From Echinometra lucunter (Eukaryota; Echinodermata; Echinoidea; Camarodonta; Echinometridae), in assembly GCA_029962745.1 (NCBI GenBank), contig CM057154.1, positions 33,046,424-33,110,423 of the forward strand: a stretch of DNA of 64,000 nt. Reading direction: 5' to 3'. This document shows, piece by piece, positions 38,807 through 50,011 of this stretch. Position 1 is the stretch's first letter, and each line of letters starts with the position of its first letter. A program made the position numbers and the translations under genes. The notes under the pieces were generated by a model, which was not told where the DNA came from, did no database searches, and saw nothing but the letters and a program-made list of their open reading frames with translations.

Positions 38807-39221
38807 TTACCCATAGCAGTACAGAGCTTTCTTGCAGTCTAAATTAATCATCTTCAATCCTCAAATTGGCAATGCAAATAATTTTTTTCCACGTTTACGT
38901 AGCTTGAAAAAATAGGTATGGATATAACATAAACCAAAATGAAATATAATTGTAAAATTGAATCAGAAATTGCCAATTTGAACACAGAAATAGTGATTAT
39001 ATATTATTCACTACGTTGCCAATTTAAAGAGTTTAATGATTAGTTACACTTAAACTGCTCTAATTCGAGAACGCCACACCATAAAGCGATGGGAATGGGC
39101 TCAAATTTGTCAGTGCATTTTTCTCTTTCTGCTCATGTATGATATGTACTGCCAAACATTCTGGACCAACAGATACTGCAAAAGTGTCTCCTAAAGGTGA
39201 CACTGTACCTCTATGGGTTAA
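38807..39221 (+). mobile_element. Diverged relative of the piggyBac-like MITE
   Basis: Left end TTACCCATAGCAGTACAG and right end CTGTACCTCTATGGGTTAA form a TIR different from, but parallel to, the TTAACCCATTCGTGACAG family. Internal blocks are shared: CAAATTGGCAA, TTGCCAATTT, TTTAATGATTA and CTCTTTCTGCTCATGTAT occur in the same order. 415 bp. The shared ORF is not preserved. Confidence 0.75.
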
Positions 39222-40296
39222 AGTGCAACGTGTGCATGTATATGATCAATATGTGGTTATACAATACATGGACGGAATAGATCATGCCACTGTACATGAA
39301 GGGCCTACAACGACAACATACATGTATCCACACTGCAATTTGCCGCAACAGAAGTAACCTACACTGCTAAAATGTTTCTGACATAATATGTTCCACATGA
39401 TGGTGTCCTTGCACTACACCTACCCTGCATTAATGTAACACCTACAAGTCACTAATGTCAATACTGATGGTAGGGAGCATGTATTCTCACATTGCGGGTA
39501 GGTCATGGATAGGGTAGAGAGCTTAGGAGTTAGGAATCTTCTGGGGGTAAAATGATTTATAGCACCAAGCTCAGGTGCATTTACATGTACATGTAGGCCA
39601 ACATGGGTTCTTAAATATAAAGTAAAGTTCTGGTCATGCAAATATACATTGTGAAAGAAACTGTCTCAAAGCAAATAAGAAAGGTAGATTAGTTACATAA
39701 AAACAGGTGTCTAGTATGAGATTGCAGGATTTTTAAATTTGATAAGAAATTAATCACTTTCCCCAAAAGGCACACAAAATCACAAGGGACCCACACACAA
39801 ATGTAACATGAATTCCAGCCCTAACACTTCCACTTTTTTTCCCATTTCACTTTGGATATTTGGGCATTTGAAAAGCACTCCCTTTCAGGGGGGCTTTCTA
39901 CTATGGTATTCTTTAATAACTTGTATAAAAACAAGGAGAAAACTCACAAATCATGTTCAACCTTTCCTAGAACTCAAACTTCTCTTTAGAATTACATAAG
40001 AACCTTGACATCAATACTTGACTATGTGAAGAGTTATCATGTTTTGGATGAAAGTGAAAGATCTTGTGAAACAAGCAATAAATTTTAAAAGAAGTATATA
40101 TTCTAGTCAATTCTGCATAAAGGCAAACTAGGGGAGATGTTGGACAATGCATCACAGTGGCATTACCAATGCCTGCATTGATCTATAAAAAAAAAAAAAG
40201 AAGAAAAAAAAAAAAGAAAGAAAGAAAAAAAATGAACACCGTGACAGCCTATACAAATGTACATGTACATGTATTTGTACCTGAAATCCTATACAC

Positions 40297-40470
40297 TAGG
40301 TGCTTTCACATTACAAAAAATCCCTGCGACCTTGGAGAAAGTACTCGTAATTTTGAGAAAGTACCTACTAATTTACGGGTATTTTCTTACGGGGATATTA
40401 TGCGTAATTTGGTTTCACACTGGCAAAATACCTGGTATTTTCCCTGATCGGGTAGGTGTGAAAGCGCCTA
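40297..40470. mobile_element. TIR element, same family, internally deleted copy
   Basis: Ends TAGGTGCTTTCACA and GGTGTGAAAGCGCCTA; 174 bp, lacking the left half seen in 38311-38636. Same orientation. Confidence 0.75.
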
Positions 40471-40986
40471 CTGTAACCTCCATGCAAAGGTTATTTCCAA
40501 AATAATCTATGAGATTAACATGAGGATAAAAACTAAAACAAAGCAAAACAGCTAGAGGCAACTGTGACTGGTCAATGACCATACATGTACATGTACATAC
40601 AGTGTACACAGCTCAGGAAAATCTAGAGAAAGACTCGGCCAAGCAACATTTCTGGCATAAACAGCATAATCTTCAAGGACCTAAAATATGAAAAATATGC
40701 AGATGCCTGATGGGGGAAAAGGAACAGGGGGTCGGGTAATCTGTACACAAATTGAATTCAATCCAATTTCCATTCCTCTCTGTAGAGTAGATGGAGCATC
40801 GCATTACAAACACATCATCTGCCCATGTTCATCTAACTTCATCTCTGTTCCTGTTCCACAAGCCAGAATTCAACTTTGCATGACATCCACTTTTATAAAT
40901 GATAACTTTACACACAATAATGATAAAGATTTATAATGTATAGTCTTATACTGAATCAGAGATCTCAATATCATGATCTCATGTGG

Positions 40987-41398
40987 TTAACCCATTCGTG
41001 ACAGGAATTATTCAAAGCCTAATTTGATCAGGTTTTATTCTTCAAATTGGCAACACCAACATTTTTCTTTTATTGCTACATTTTTCTTAAAAACATCATG
41101 TATCTGAAATGAATATAAATTGACAGAAATTATGATAAGTCAAAAAAATGCCAATTTGCAGGGGAAAACAGTGATTTTAAACTTTCTATCACATTGCAAA
41201 TTTAAGGATTTTAATGCTTATTTTCCTTTAAAAAAATTTCAGCATAAAACAACGAAAATTGACGCAACCAAAATGGGCATAGTTTGTGTAGAATTTTTTT
41301 CTCTTTCTGCTCATGTATTTGGTGTAATTTCTAGGGCTTTGCATCAAAAGATATCAAGCCAAACCACAAAATGTGGACCTCTGTCACGAATGGGTTAA
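40987..41398 (+). mobile_element. piggyBac-like MITE, copy 5
   Basis: TTAA on both sides and both TIRs intact; 412 bp. The 92-codon ORF (41120-41398) runs to the very end, finishing C-G-P-L-S-R-M-G with the stop TAA supplied by the flanking TTAA. Confidence 0.9.
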
Positions 41399-43062
41399 TC
41401 TATATCCCTGTAGACTATTATATATTTTGAAGCTAAGAAAATAGACTCTAATTATGAGAAGAATGAATCCTACATGTGTCATACATGTACATGTATATGG
41501 GCAATGCTCATGAATATTCAAATCATTATCAGGTATGTACATGTACATGTATGTCCATAGTATAAGCACTGTGTGACAGGTTGAACTGCAACTTCCTTTG
41601 AATTTGGTTGATCTAGAAAAAAAAAATTACTTTTCGACCTGTGTCACAAAACTGACAAAAACTGTATAATCAAAAAATAGCACTGAACCCACACATATTC
41701 CAGCTTTTCTACAATCAGAGTAAATTGCATGAATGAGTAGAAAGCCAAAAATTGAAACAATATAGACGGAAACACAGAACAAAAAGTGCAAAAGTGGCGA
41801 ACTCTTTGTTATCACTGAGAGCCAATCACAGCTCATCATATATGCGTATTTTGTTCCCTTGTTTCTGTCTGTAATGTTCTGATTGTCGGTATGTATGTTC
41901 AATACTATTTTCCAATTTTGCAGCACCAAACATCTATTTAGTTACCTGTAAAAAAAAAAAAGTAAACTTCATTGAATCTCCTCACACAGTTTACTCAGCC
42001 AACAGACTGTTATTTGTTAATAATTTCTGTGAACTCGTTTATATAAACATAACATCCATTGTAAAGTGTAAAAAACCCTCAGAATTTGAACCAAATGACC
42101 ACATAATCACACTCATGCAGACAAAGGCAACAATAAAACTTTACAAATAGGATAGGAGACAAAACTTTTTCCACAATATATTGGTTTGTTTTGAGAGAGA
42201 CTATTATATCATGGTATATTATGGTATATTATGGTATGTGTGTGTGTCTTTTGTTTGCTTGCTTGTTTGTTTGTTATTTCATTTATCTTATACCATGACA
42301 GATTACATTAGAGAGAATAAAAATAACTATTAAGGCTGAAGAGAGTCCTCCTGTGTATCATACAACCATAATATGTGAAAGCTTACTCATCAACAACATT
42401 ACAAATTACTTTTAGCTAAATCAAATCTCAGTATGAAAAATTACTTTGTGCAGCAATGACATTTAAAAAAAATGTGGAGTCATCCTGTATAACTGAGGTC
42501 ATTTTGCATGTAAATCAAGCAGTAAATTATGACAAAACTAAATCAATATTTTCATAAAGAAACAGTGAGCAATGCCAGTGGGCAACTGACAGTAAAACAT
42601 TTAATGTACATCATGTTACATGTTATAAGAGCCCCAAACTTTTGTTTCTTCTTGAGGCTTCAAAAGGTGACTAAGACATAACTTCCTCAGCAAATTACTG
42701 GATGATACACAATGAACACGCTCTTCAGTTTTTCAAGGCAAAACAGTGCCACGTGCTAATAGGGCACATGGCTATGGTTTTTAGCACAGACAAATTTTCC
42801 ATTCCAGACTTGGAGCTTCTATCAAACCCTTTGTTTTTGTGTATATAAAACTGTAAGACAAAAATTTTGATGTTGGCTCTGTTCAAATAAACAAGGACAG
42901 ACATGTATATGTACACATAAATCATTCATCAAATATTTAAAAATTCAATTCAATTCAATTTCATTCTAAAGAAATTGTACTGGTATACTGAGTAAAGCAG
43001 GCAATGTTTCCTCTTCTTATCTAGGCAAGCAATCATGATGCAACAATAGACTGGACTTCCTC
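41399..43062. other. No gene seen
   Basis: AT-rich, with several ACATGTACATGT strings and a three-copy TATTATGGTA run near 42212-42236. ORF 41929-41627 is unsupported. Confidence 0.6.
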
Positions 43063-43628
43063 TTAAAGGGAAAGTCCACCCCAGAAATTTCACTGTTTCA
43101 ATAAAAGGAGATGAATTTGAACAGCATTTTCAAAAAGAAATGAACAAAATTGGTCAAAGAATAAGAAAATTACACTCATTTACATGTTCTAGTAAATTAC
43201 CCTCGGCTCTTCAAATTGGCAACACTGATGACATCATATGTGAGCAGCTCTTCATTCACTTTGCACATGAAATTTCACATTTTTTCAATTTTCTTGAAAG
43301 TTACACATTTTCTCACCCCATGGTCAAAGTATGTTATGTAAAAAGCAATTCTTCTGACCGTACATTGCCTATGGGGTTAGAAAATGTGTAACTTCCAAGA
43401 AAATTGAGAAAATGTGAAATTTTATGAACAAAATGAATAGAGAGCTGCTTGCATATGATGTCATCAGTGTTGCCAATTTGCAGAGCCAAGAGTAATTTAC
43501 TAGAAAATGTAAATGAATGTAATTTCTTATTCTTTGACTGATTTTGCTCATTTCTTTTTCAAAATGCTGTTCAAATTTAACTCCTTTTATTGAAACAGTA
43601 AAACTTCTGAGGTGGACTTTGCATTTAA
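43063..43628. mobile_element. Foldback MITE with TTAAAGGG-type ends
   Basis: Ends TTAAAGGGAAAGTCCACC and GGTGGACTTTGCATTTAA; the two halves are inverted copies of each other for most of their length (roughly 250-bp arms around about 43345). No coding capacity; ORFs 43140-43391 and 43551-43369 are mirror images produced by the arms. The same family occurs at 35085-35465. Confidence 0.85.
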
Positions 43629-44479
43629 ATAATACTCATTTTCCATAACAGATCAATGCCAAGAATAAGAAGAATTGAGTGAATAGAGGAATGGTGGGTA
43701 CTGGTACATGGTAACGTATCCTGTGTTTTGCACAAGGCAAACACCAGAATGTAAACAATCAGAAAACTATGAAGATACAGTTCTTGGAATATCAGACAAA
43801 CTATTTGCTTTCAAAAATGAGTACTGCCATCTATCCTAAAGGGCTAAAGGTGAGCCTAAATTTATTCTTTGATGTAATTTAGAACTTTGGGTTAATTCAC
43901 TTTCTACAGGCTCAATTCTACAATGTACATGTACATGTAAATTGCTTGATATCTTAATTATTCTTTTTAAAAAAAATTATTCATTTCTTTCTCAACATCC
44001 ACCAAATGTTGTTTTGAAGTGCATTTGCTTAAAATCATAGGAATTACAAAAATATGAAGCATCTTTGGTTATGGGGAGAGGGGGGGGGGGGGGGGTAGGC
44101 ATTCTTCATACGTTGGGCTGTGTACATTTATATGGAGCAGTCGACCTCTTCAGCTGAAGATATAAATCACCATAATCGGCAAAATTCTACAAAATATTTG
44201 CTTATTTTATTATAGATTGATAAAATATCTTATTTCCATACCATTCTTTAAATTTGATCTCAATCACCTTGATCAAGTGAAATTTTCAGATTTTTGAAAA
44301 ATAAGCAATCTTGCTTCTCTGAAGCTCACACATGACAGGCCCTCACATGAGCTTATCCAAGATCTCTTGCATTAACAGTAAATGGTACCTTTTGGTTTTT
44401 ACATAATACAACTGGGGTCACTTTTTAAAATATTACTGTCAAGCATGTATGGTATACAAAGCTCCATGAGAGGGAGCAG

Positions 44480-44730
44480 GAGTTGGTCTAGACCGAAGTG
44501 TTCTGTCTCTAAAAGGAGGAGTGCCGACCCTACCAAAATACGAGGCTAACGACGACTGTTAGAGACAGAAAGTTGATCTAGGGGTATGAAAGTCCAAAGT
44601 CAGCTCTTTGTCTGACTCTGATCAGACGCAGGTTCGAGTTTGAGTCACATCTTTCAGATGGTGAAGTAAAAGGTCGATCCCAGACGTAAATAATCATATC
44701 TGATTGATACACGTCTGTGAAAATCCAATT
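44480..44730 (+). mobile_element. Possible tRNA-derived SINE
   Basis: A B-box-like GCAGGTTCGAGTTTGAGTC occurs at about 44629, preceded by the A-box-like TTGGTCTAGACCG at 44484, and followed by CAGACGTAAATAATC and GATTGATACACGTCTGTG. CTGTCTCTAA and TTAGAGACAG form a short inverted repeat in the same region. The assignment is tentative. Confidence 0.3.
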
Positions 44731-45090
44731 CAACAACAAAACTGTAGGAAAGTTTGTATAATGCATGCCAAACGTTCTTCTCTGGTGAACGCAAAATAGA
44801 TTTCCCATGCTCAAACTTCCCTACTCTTTCGTCCTTTCTGTTCTGTTGCTGTTATTTCCTTGTTTTCCAATTGACCACTTCTGTGCATAGTGTCACACTG
44901 TTCTGCAAATTCTCAGGATTCCAGAGTTCTCCAGGACTGGAGGAACCGAACAAAAGAAGAAGATAACCCCCATCCCAACCCTAACCATATCCTAATCTTA
45001 ACCTTCACATAATCTAACATTACATGTAACCATAACAATAACCTGAAGTACCCAAATTCATACTAAATATTAACTTCAATTAATTTCAAC

Positions 45091-45118
45091 GGGGGGGGGG
45101 GGGGGGGGGGGGGGGGGG
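45091..45118. repeat. Long poly-G run
   Basis: About 28 consecutive G, 60 bases before the hAT-like MITE at 45182. Confidence 0.9.
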
Positions 45119-45181
45119 AGGGGACATACATGTAAGAGAGTTTCAGAGCAAGATGCCGATCAAAAAAATCTTACTGGTAAT

Positions 45182-45370
45182 CAGGGAAAAAAATACACGA
45201 GGGCTCAGGGCGAGTTCACCCCCATAATACCAAAAAGAGCCCTTGAAAACTAAAAAAGAGCCCCTGAAATTCTCATAGGTTGCAATGTAAACTGTAATAC
45301 AATGTAGAAAATTTGGGCGAGTGAGCTCAAAAAGTAGCCCCGCAAAAAAAAAAAAAAATTATTTTCCCTG
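45182..45370. mobile_element. Short hAT-like MITE, copy with target duplication
   Basis: Ends CAGGGAAAAAAAT and ATTATTTTCCCTG; flanks CTGGTAAT (45174-45181) and CTGGTAAC (45371-45378) agree at 7 of 8 bases. The interior has AAAAAGAGCCC and TGTAAACTGTAATACAATG, shared with 24371-24555. Confidence 0.85.
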
Positions 45371-45534
45371 CTGGTAACCCCTTCCCAAATGGAACTGGGT
45401 GACCACTGTAAACTGGGATACCTTGACATACCTTGAATATCAGAAATCAATATTATAATAAAACATTCACTAAGTTGAATCGATCAAGGTGACTGAGATC
45501 CAACCGAAGGACTGGTATGGAAACAATCTAGGAA

Positions 45535-45989
45535 AAGAGTTCCATATGTACCCCTGCTAAAAAAAAAAAATTGAAGTTCAGAGACACCATATTTTCCACT
45601 GTTTTCTTCTTAACTCTGTTTTTTGACTTACCACGCCTGTCGACGTGATTCGAACCTGGGACATCTACCTCTCAAGACCGACGCGTTACCTATCGAGCTA
45701 GCGAGAGATCGCTGGAAGTTAAGGGTCTCATAATAATTATAAGCCGGAAGTTGCGATAAGTCCAACTCCCAGGATGCATTGCTCTTATTTTTCTGACTAA
45801 ATAAATCAGTGTCAATGTGAAATGCACGGTTTACGGGTAAGCTCTTAATTCCGACAGAATAAACCCATATTTCTTTATTTATCGCATTTTTCCATGTTCA
45901 GTATTTGATATTATGATTAGACCTATCATTCCAAGTCATATCCTTATATTTTTTTTTCAATTTTAGCAGGGGATACATATGGAACTCTT
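45535..45989. mobile_element. TIR element with internal tRNA-like segment
   Basis: Left AAGAGTTCCATATGTACCCC and right, inverted, AAGAGTTCCATATGTATCCC, followed in both by TGCTAAAA and an A-rich or TTGAA block; 455 bp. Inside, on the minus strand at about 45712-45634, is a tRNA-like stretch with an A-box form (TAGCTCGATAGG) and a B-box form (GGTTCGAATCA), but its T and anticodon stems pair poorly, so it is a tRNA relic or SINE head. Confidence 0.7.
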
Positions 45990-46579
45990 GCCCAAATGGA
46001 TAGTCTAGAGGTGACCACTACAGAAATTCACACTAGGCCTACTCAACATGCAAATGCTCCCCTATGTCACTTACACGCACGTTGAATACAAGGTTATTTT
46101 AGATAAAACATGGACATGTTGCGATCCAATTAGACCTAACTGTTATGTTAGTGTTACATGTAGACTAAAATTGTTTTGTCTTTATTCCACTGACATAGAG
46201 TCTAGTCATTGAGAGATTTTTAAAGACAAAAAGGTAAGGGATGATTCAATAAAGAAGTTGATTCTGTGAAGTATTAATGTACAACTTCTTCAGGTGCCAT
46301 GCAGGGCCACTCACATTATTCCATCTCCCTGATCTCACCAACAACATTCATTAAGACGTAGGTCTAGACCTAACAGTCATGACAGTTAGCTCTATGAGTG
46401 AGTATGGAGAACAAAGCATTAGTTTAGGCCTACCACATGATTGTTGTTCCAGTAGGCTAATACTGTAGTATAGCGCATTGGCATTGCATTATTTTGCACA
46501 GCACAGCTGGCAGCTGGAATAAAAAACTCAACATTGTAACTTACAAATGGTGCTTGCTCCGTAAAGAAATAATGAAGAG

Positions 46580-46790
46580 ATCATCAATTGAGGCCTACCG
46601 ACGAGCAGGACAACGAGGGGCTAACAGCAATGGTTGTTAGATGAAAGGTTGCACGAATGATGCAATATAAGGCCGAAACTGTCTTCAAGTCGCGCGAAAA
46701 ATTGCAATGAATGGTTGCCAATGTTTTGATCTGGGAGAGCGCGCGTGCGCGATCGAACGAACGAGATTCCAGATAACGTACAATTTTCCA
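46580..46790. promoter_or_regulatory. CpG-rich patch, possible promoter
   Basis: In otherwise AT-rich sequence this patch holds GCGCGCGTGCGCGATCG, AACGAACGAG and GTCGCGCG. On the minus strand a donor-like CG|GTAGGC occurs at 46599/46598. It could be a promoter and first exon, but no ORF or transcript evidence supports it. Confidence 0.3.
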
Positions 46791-46923
46791 TGCATACATG
46801 GGGCACTTGATACACTTGTTGTGCCAGGTCGCATGGTCATATAGCCAACTTCATTTTTCATTTCAGGGGTGTTCAAGATGGGCAGGATAATTCCAAACAA
46901 AGAAACAAAATTCAAAGCGGAAA

Positions 46924-46924
<1 letters not shown>

Positions 46925-46959
<35 letters not shown>
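46925..46959. repeat. Long poly-G run
   Basis: About 34 consecutive G on the plus strand. Other runs of over 15 G lie near 2911, 15961, 23387, 45091, 49520 and 52101. Confidence 0.9.
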
Positions 46960-46960
<1 letters not shown>

Positions 46961-48360
46961 ACTTATTCGAAAGGAATGTCTTTGTTACAAAGATAATTTC
47001 TTTCTTTCACTTTTCTGGCTATCCCTTGAGTGAAGTAATGACCGGAGTTATGATAACCACAAAAAGTTCTTTGTTCTCCTAATTCTATTTCAAATCCAAT
47101 TCATTTAATAGCTACTATCATTAATTTTGACATCTATCAGTCATGAGTATATTTGTGTGGAAATGGCCTGCATTGCATGCAAAACCTTACAGTAAAATCC
47201 TAAGGATCGGACCATGCAGTCTTCCAACATCAACTTGCAATTTTCTCATTATTTTTTTAATCATATATACTTTTACAATTTAATTAGGGCAAGTAAAAAA
47301 AAAAATTATTAGTTTTTCGTCCTAACTTTTTGAAAAAAGGAGGATGAGGGCACTTTTTTTCCTTTTCCAAAACAACAGTTTTTTCCCTAAAGATGACAGA
47401 TATAGTGTCTTTTCGGCAAGACTTCCATATGTGCTCCGCCATATGTTTTTACATGTTCATAATAACTCATGGGGGCTGTGTATGTGCGAGGTTCAACGGC
47501 TGGAAACAGTGAAATCAATAAAAATTTCGTGTTTGTTTGTTTGTTTGTTTTTTTTACAAAAAATACAAAAACTCTGCATTTTCACATGTATTTTACCCCA
47601 AAGGAGGGGGGCGGCTGATATTCGCCCCCCCCCCTGCATCCGCCCCTGGCCTGCTTACTAACACCGTGATGCCATATCCAACACGGTAGGCTACGGCGAT
47701 AGACTGGTAGGTCTACTTGGTCACAGAACAGGAAAAGTGCACAGTGGGAGAGAGGAATATTGTCGCCTCTTTATGAAAACGTTATGATTTTGGTTTTAAG
47801 AGAAAATAAAAAGACAGGAAAAACGTTGGAAAAGACTCAGCTCCCACCAAAGTCCAGACCATTTCCGGTTAAAGATACTAAGGCACACAGAAAGGTAGAA
47901 AACCGCCTTAACTACTTTGATGGATTAATTTCACAAATTTCCGTTCTTTGTGTGCTTGCCAGTCTGGTCCTCGTGCGAAATAAATTCCAGCGCTCATCAT
48001 GCATTAGCCTCTCCACCCCTACCAAAGTAATAAACTCTCCCGATGAGAGATCGCATAGCGATATGTCGCCTAAAATAGATTTTCAGATCAGAGAAGTTTG
48101 TTTTGGTCTGTATGCAAATTAGATTTAGGAGGAAACTGGAAACTGTGCAGTCTTGTGCTTGGACTTTGGCCAGGGTGTTAAGATATATTTTTGTTTGGTC
48201 AGGGCAGTGAACCGTTAGAAAAGGCGGGTTTATTTCTATTTTTTTACAGCAAGGTCGCGTGATTATTTTTTCACCATTGCTTTTCACTGTATATCGCATA
48301 AACATAGACATGTCAAGAGGTTATGAACCGAGTAATGGAAATTGTATGTTTCTTTGACTC

Positions 48361-48390
48361 CCCCCCCCCCCCCGGGGGGGGGGGGGGGTA
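48361..48390. repeat. Adjacent poly-C and poly-G tracts
   Basis: A run of about 14 C is followed at once by a run of about 15 G, so the site can form a perfect C-G hairpin. It marks the left border of the 48373-48714 repeat. Confidence 0.85.
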
Positions 48391-48714
48391 CTCACCTAAT
48401 ATGATATACGGTGGTGTGCCGCTCTAATGGTCGCGCTTTTTTGCAAGAAATCCCTAAACATGGAGTATGGTTTTGAGTCGGAAAATCCTTAAACATGCCC
48501 CTCACTTTTTTAAACATCGGTAACTATATTGTTGAGAATGATATTCTCTCCCATATACGAGGCTTGAGTACACACCTGAGCTGCAAAGTCCCTAATAATG
48601 GGTACCATTTTCTACCATTATGACCCCTAACTTGAATGGGTACGGGAATGGAGGCTAGCTTCAGCGGCACACCCCCGTCGGAACCAAATTTGAGTACCTC
48701 CCCCCCCCCCCCCC
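48373..48714 (+). repeat. Dispersed repeat, left member of an inverted pair
   Basis: Contains TGCAAGAAATCCCTAAACAT, GGTTTTGAGTCGGAAAATCC, GATATTCTCTCCCAT, CTAATAATGGGTACC and CGGCACACCCCCGTCGGAAC. It occurs inverted at 49012-49321. Each outer end abuts a C or G homopolymer. ORFs in both arms are mirror products. Confidence 0.8.
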
Positions 48715-49011
48715 ACGGCTTTGACTTACTCATGCATCTGTATTTTCAGTTTATATGCACCTGACGCTGACTATTAGGTGTATTTGTAATTAGGATTACC
48801 AAGGATTTAATAACCCCTTGGGATTACACTAACACTGTGCATCTACCAGTATAAAAATGGGTATTGGCCAAATAGAACAACTGCCTAGTTCAGAATATTT
48901 CAATTGGGGAAAGGTTCCAGTAATCTTACAAGTTGGCACCTTTATCGAGCTGTACAGATTTCATCAACATTCTGTTCAAACTCAGGCATAACATGTGTCC
49001 TCTATATAGAC

Positions 49012-49321
49012 CCGGAGGATGGGGTATTTTGTTCCGACGGGGGTGTGCCGCTGAAGCCCCCATACCCGTACCCATTTTTAAGAGTCATAGTGGTAGAGAA
49101 GGGTACCCATTATTAGGGATTTTGCATCTCTGTACTTAGCCTCATTATGGGAGAGAATATCATTCTAAACAAAGCTACCGATGCTTAAAAAAAGGTGAGG
49201 GACATGTTAATGGATTTTCCGACTCAAAACCATACCCCCATGTTTAGGGATTTCTTGCAAAAAAGTGACCTATTGAGCTGCATATCCCCGTATACCATAT
49301 TACCCCCCCCCCCCCTCGGGC
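49012..49321 (-). repeat. Dispersed repeat, right member of an inverted pair
   Basis: Inverted copy of 48373-48714: TTCCGACGGGGGTGTGCCG at its left, TTTAGGGATTTCTTGCAA at its right. The 300 bases between the arms are unique sequence. Confidence 0.8.
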
Positions 49322-49669
49322 TTACAGAACCCGGGATGCCATGTTTTGTATTTACTAAGAAATATTGTTGAAACCAGGGAATATACAGGTGCATAGCCAA
49401 ATATGGAATGAACTTTGTGCATTAGCAAAGAGCGAATTCTTTTTTTGTGTTCGTCCTTTTACACAGTTTGCAAATTTTTGTTTGGTCTTGGACCACGGCA
49501 CTGGCGTACTGTTGGGATGGGGGGGGGGGGGGGGGGGCGTGAAAGGCCTATTTGCTGTATTTTTTTCTTCAAAAGGGGTAGAAATTTGTACACTTGTCCC
49601 TCAGCGCTCCCCCTCACCATCGTGAAACTGTGTCCATATACGCGGCCGCCTACGGCTCGTGCAACGCGC

Positions 49670-49674
<5 letters not shown>

Positions 49675-49755
<81 letters not shown>

Positions 49756-49775
49756 TGTGTGGGTGTGGGTGTGGG
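49675..49775. repeat. (AT)n followed by (GT)n
   Basis: About 45 bases of AT, then GTGTGG and GT repeats. A second GT tract lies at 49967-50013 and ends at the hammerhead-like inverted repeat. Confidence 0.95.
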
Positions 49776-50011
49776 TGTGTGTGCACTTGTATAGCTTTGC
49801 AAGCGAGGACAGTGAACAAAGAAAATTCCTGAGAACAATAGTCCTCGGTTGGTAAACAATAGTCCTCAGTTGTCAAACAAAGGATTTGGGTTTATTCCGT
49901 CAGCCTTGAGAGGACAGGGGACAATAGAAGTCCAATTGTTGTGCTCGGTAGTATAGTGATGTACAGCTGTGTGTGTGTGTGTGTGTGTGTGGGTGTGTGT
50001 GTGTGTGTGTG

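Noticed and set aside
45634..45712. Functional tRNA on the minus strand
   Set aside because: A- and B-box forms are present but the T and anticodon stems have several mismatches.
47760..48122. 120-residue plus ORF
   Set aside because: No domain, no splice or codon-bias support, and AT-rich composition like its surroundings. It could be an exon but nothing shows it.
49415..49876. Long ORFs through the AT and GT repeats
   Set aside because: Their length comes from microsatellites that contain no stops in some frames.
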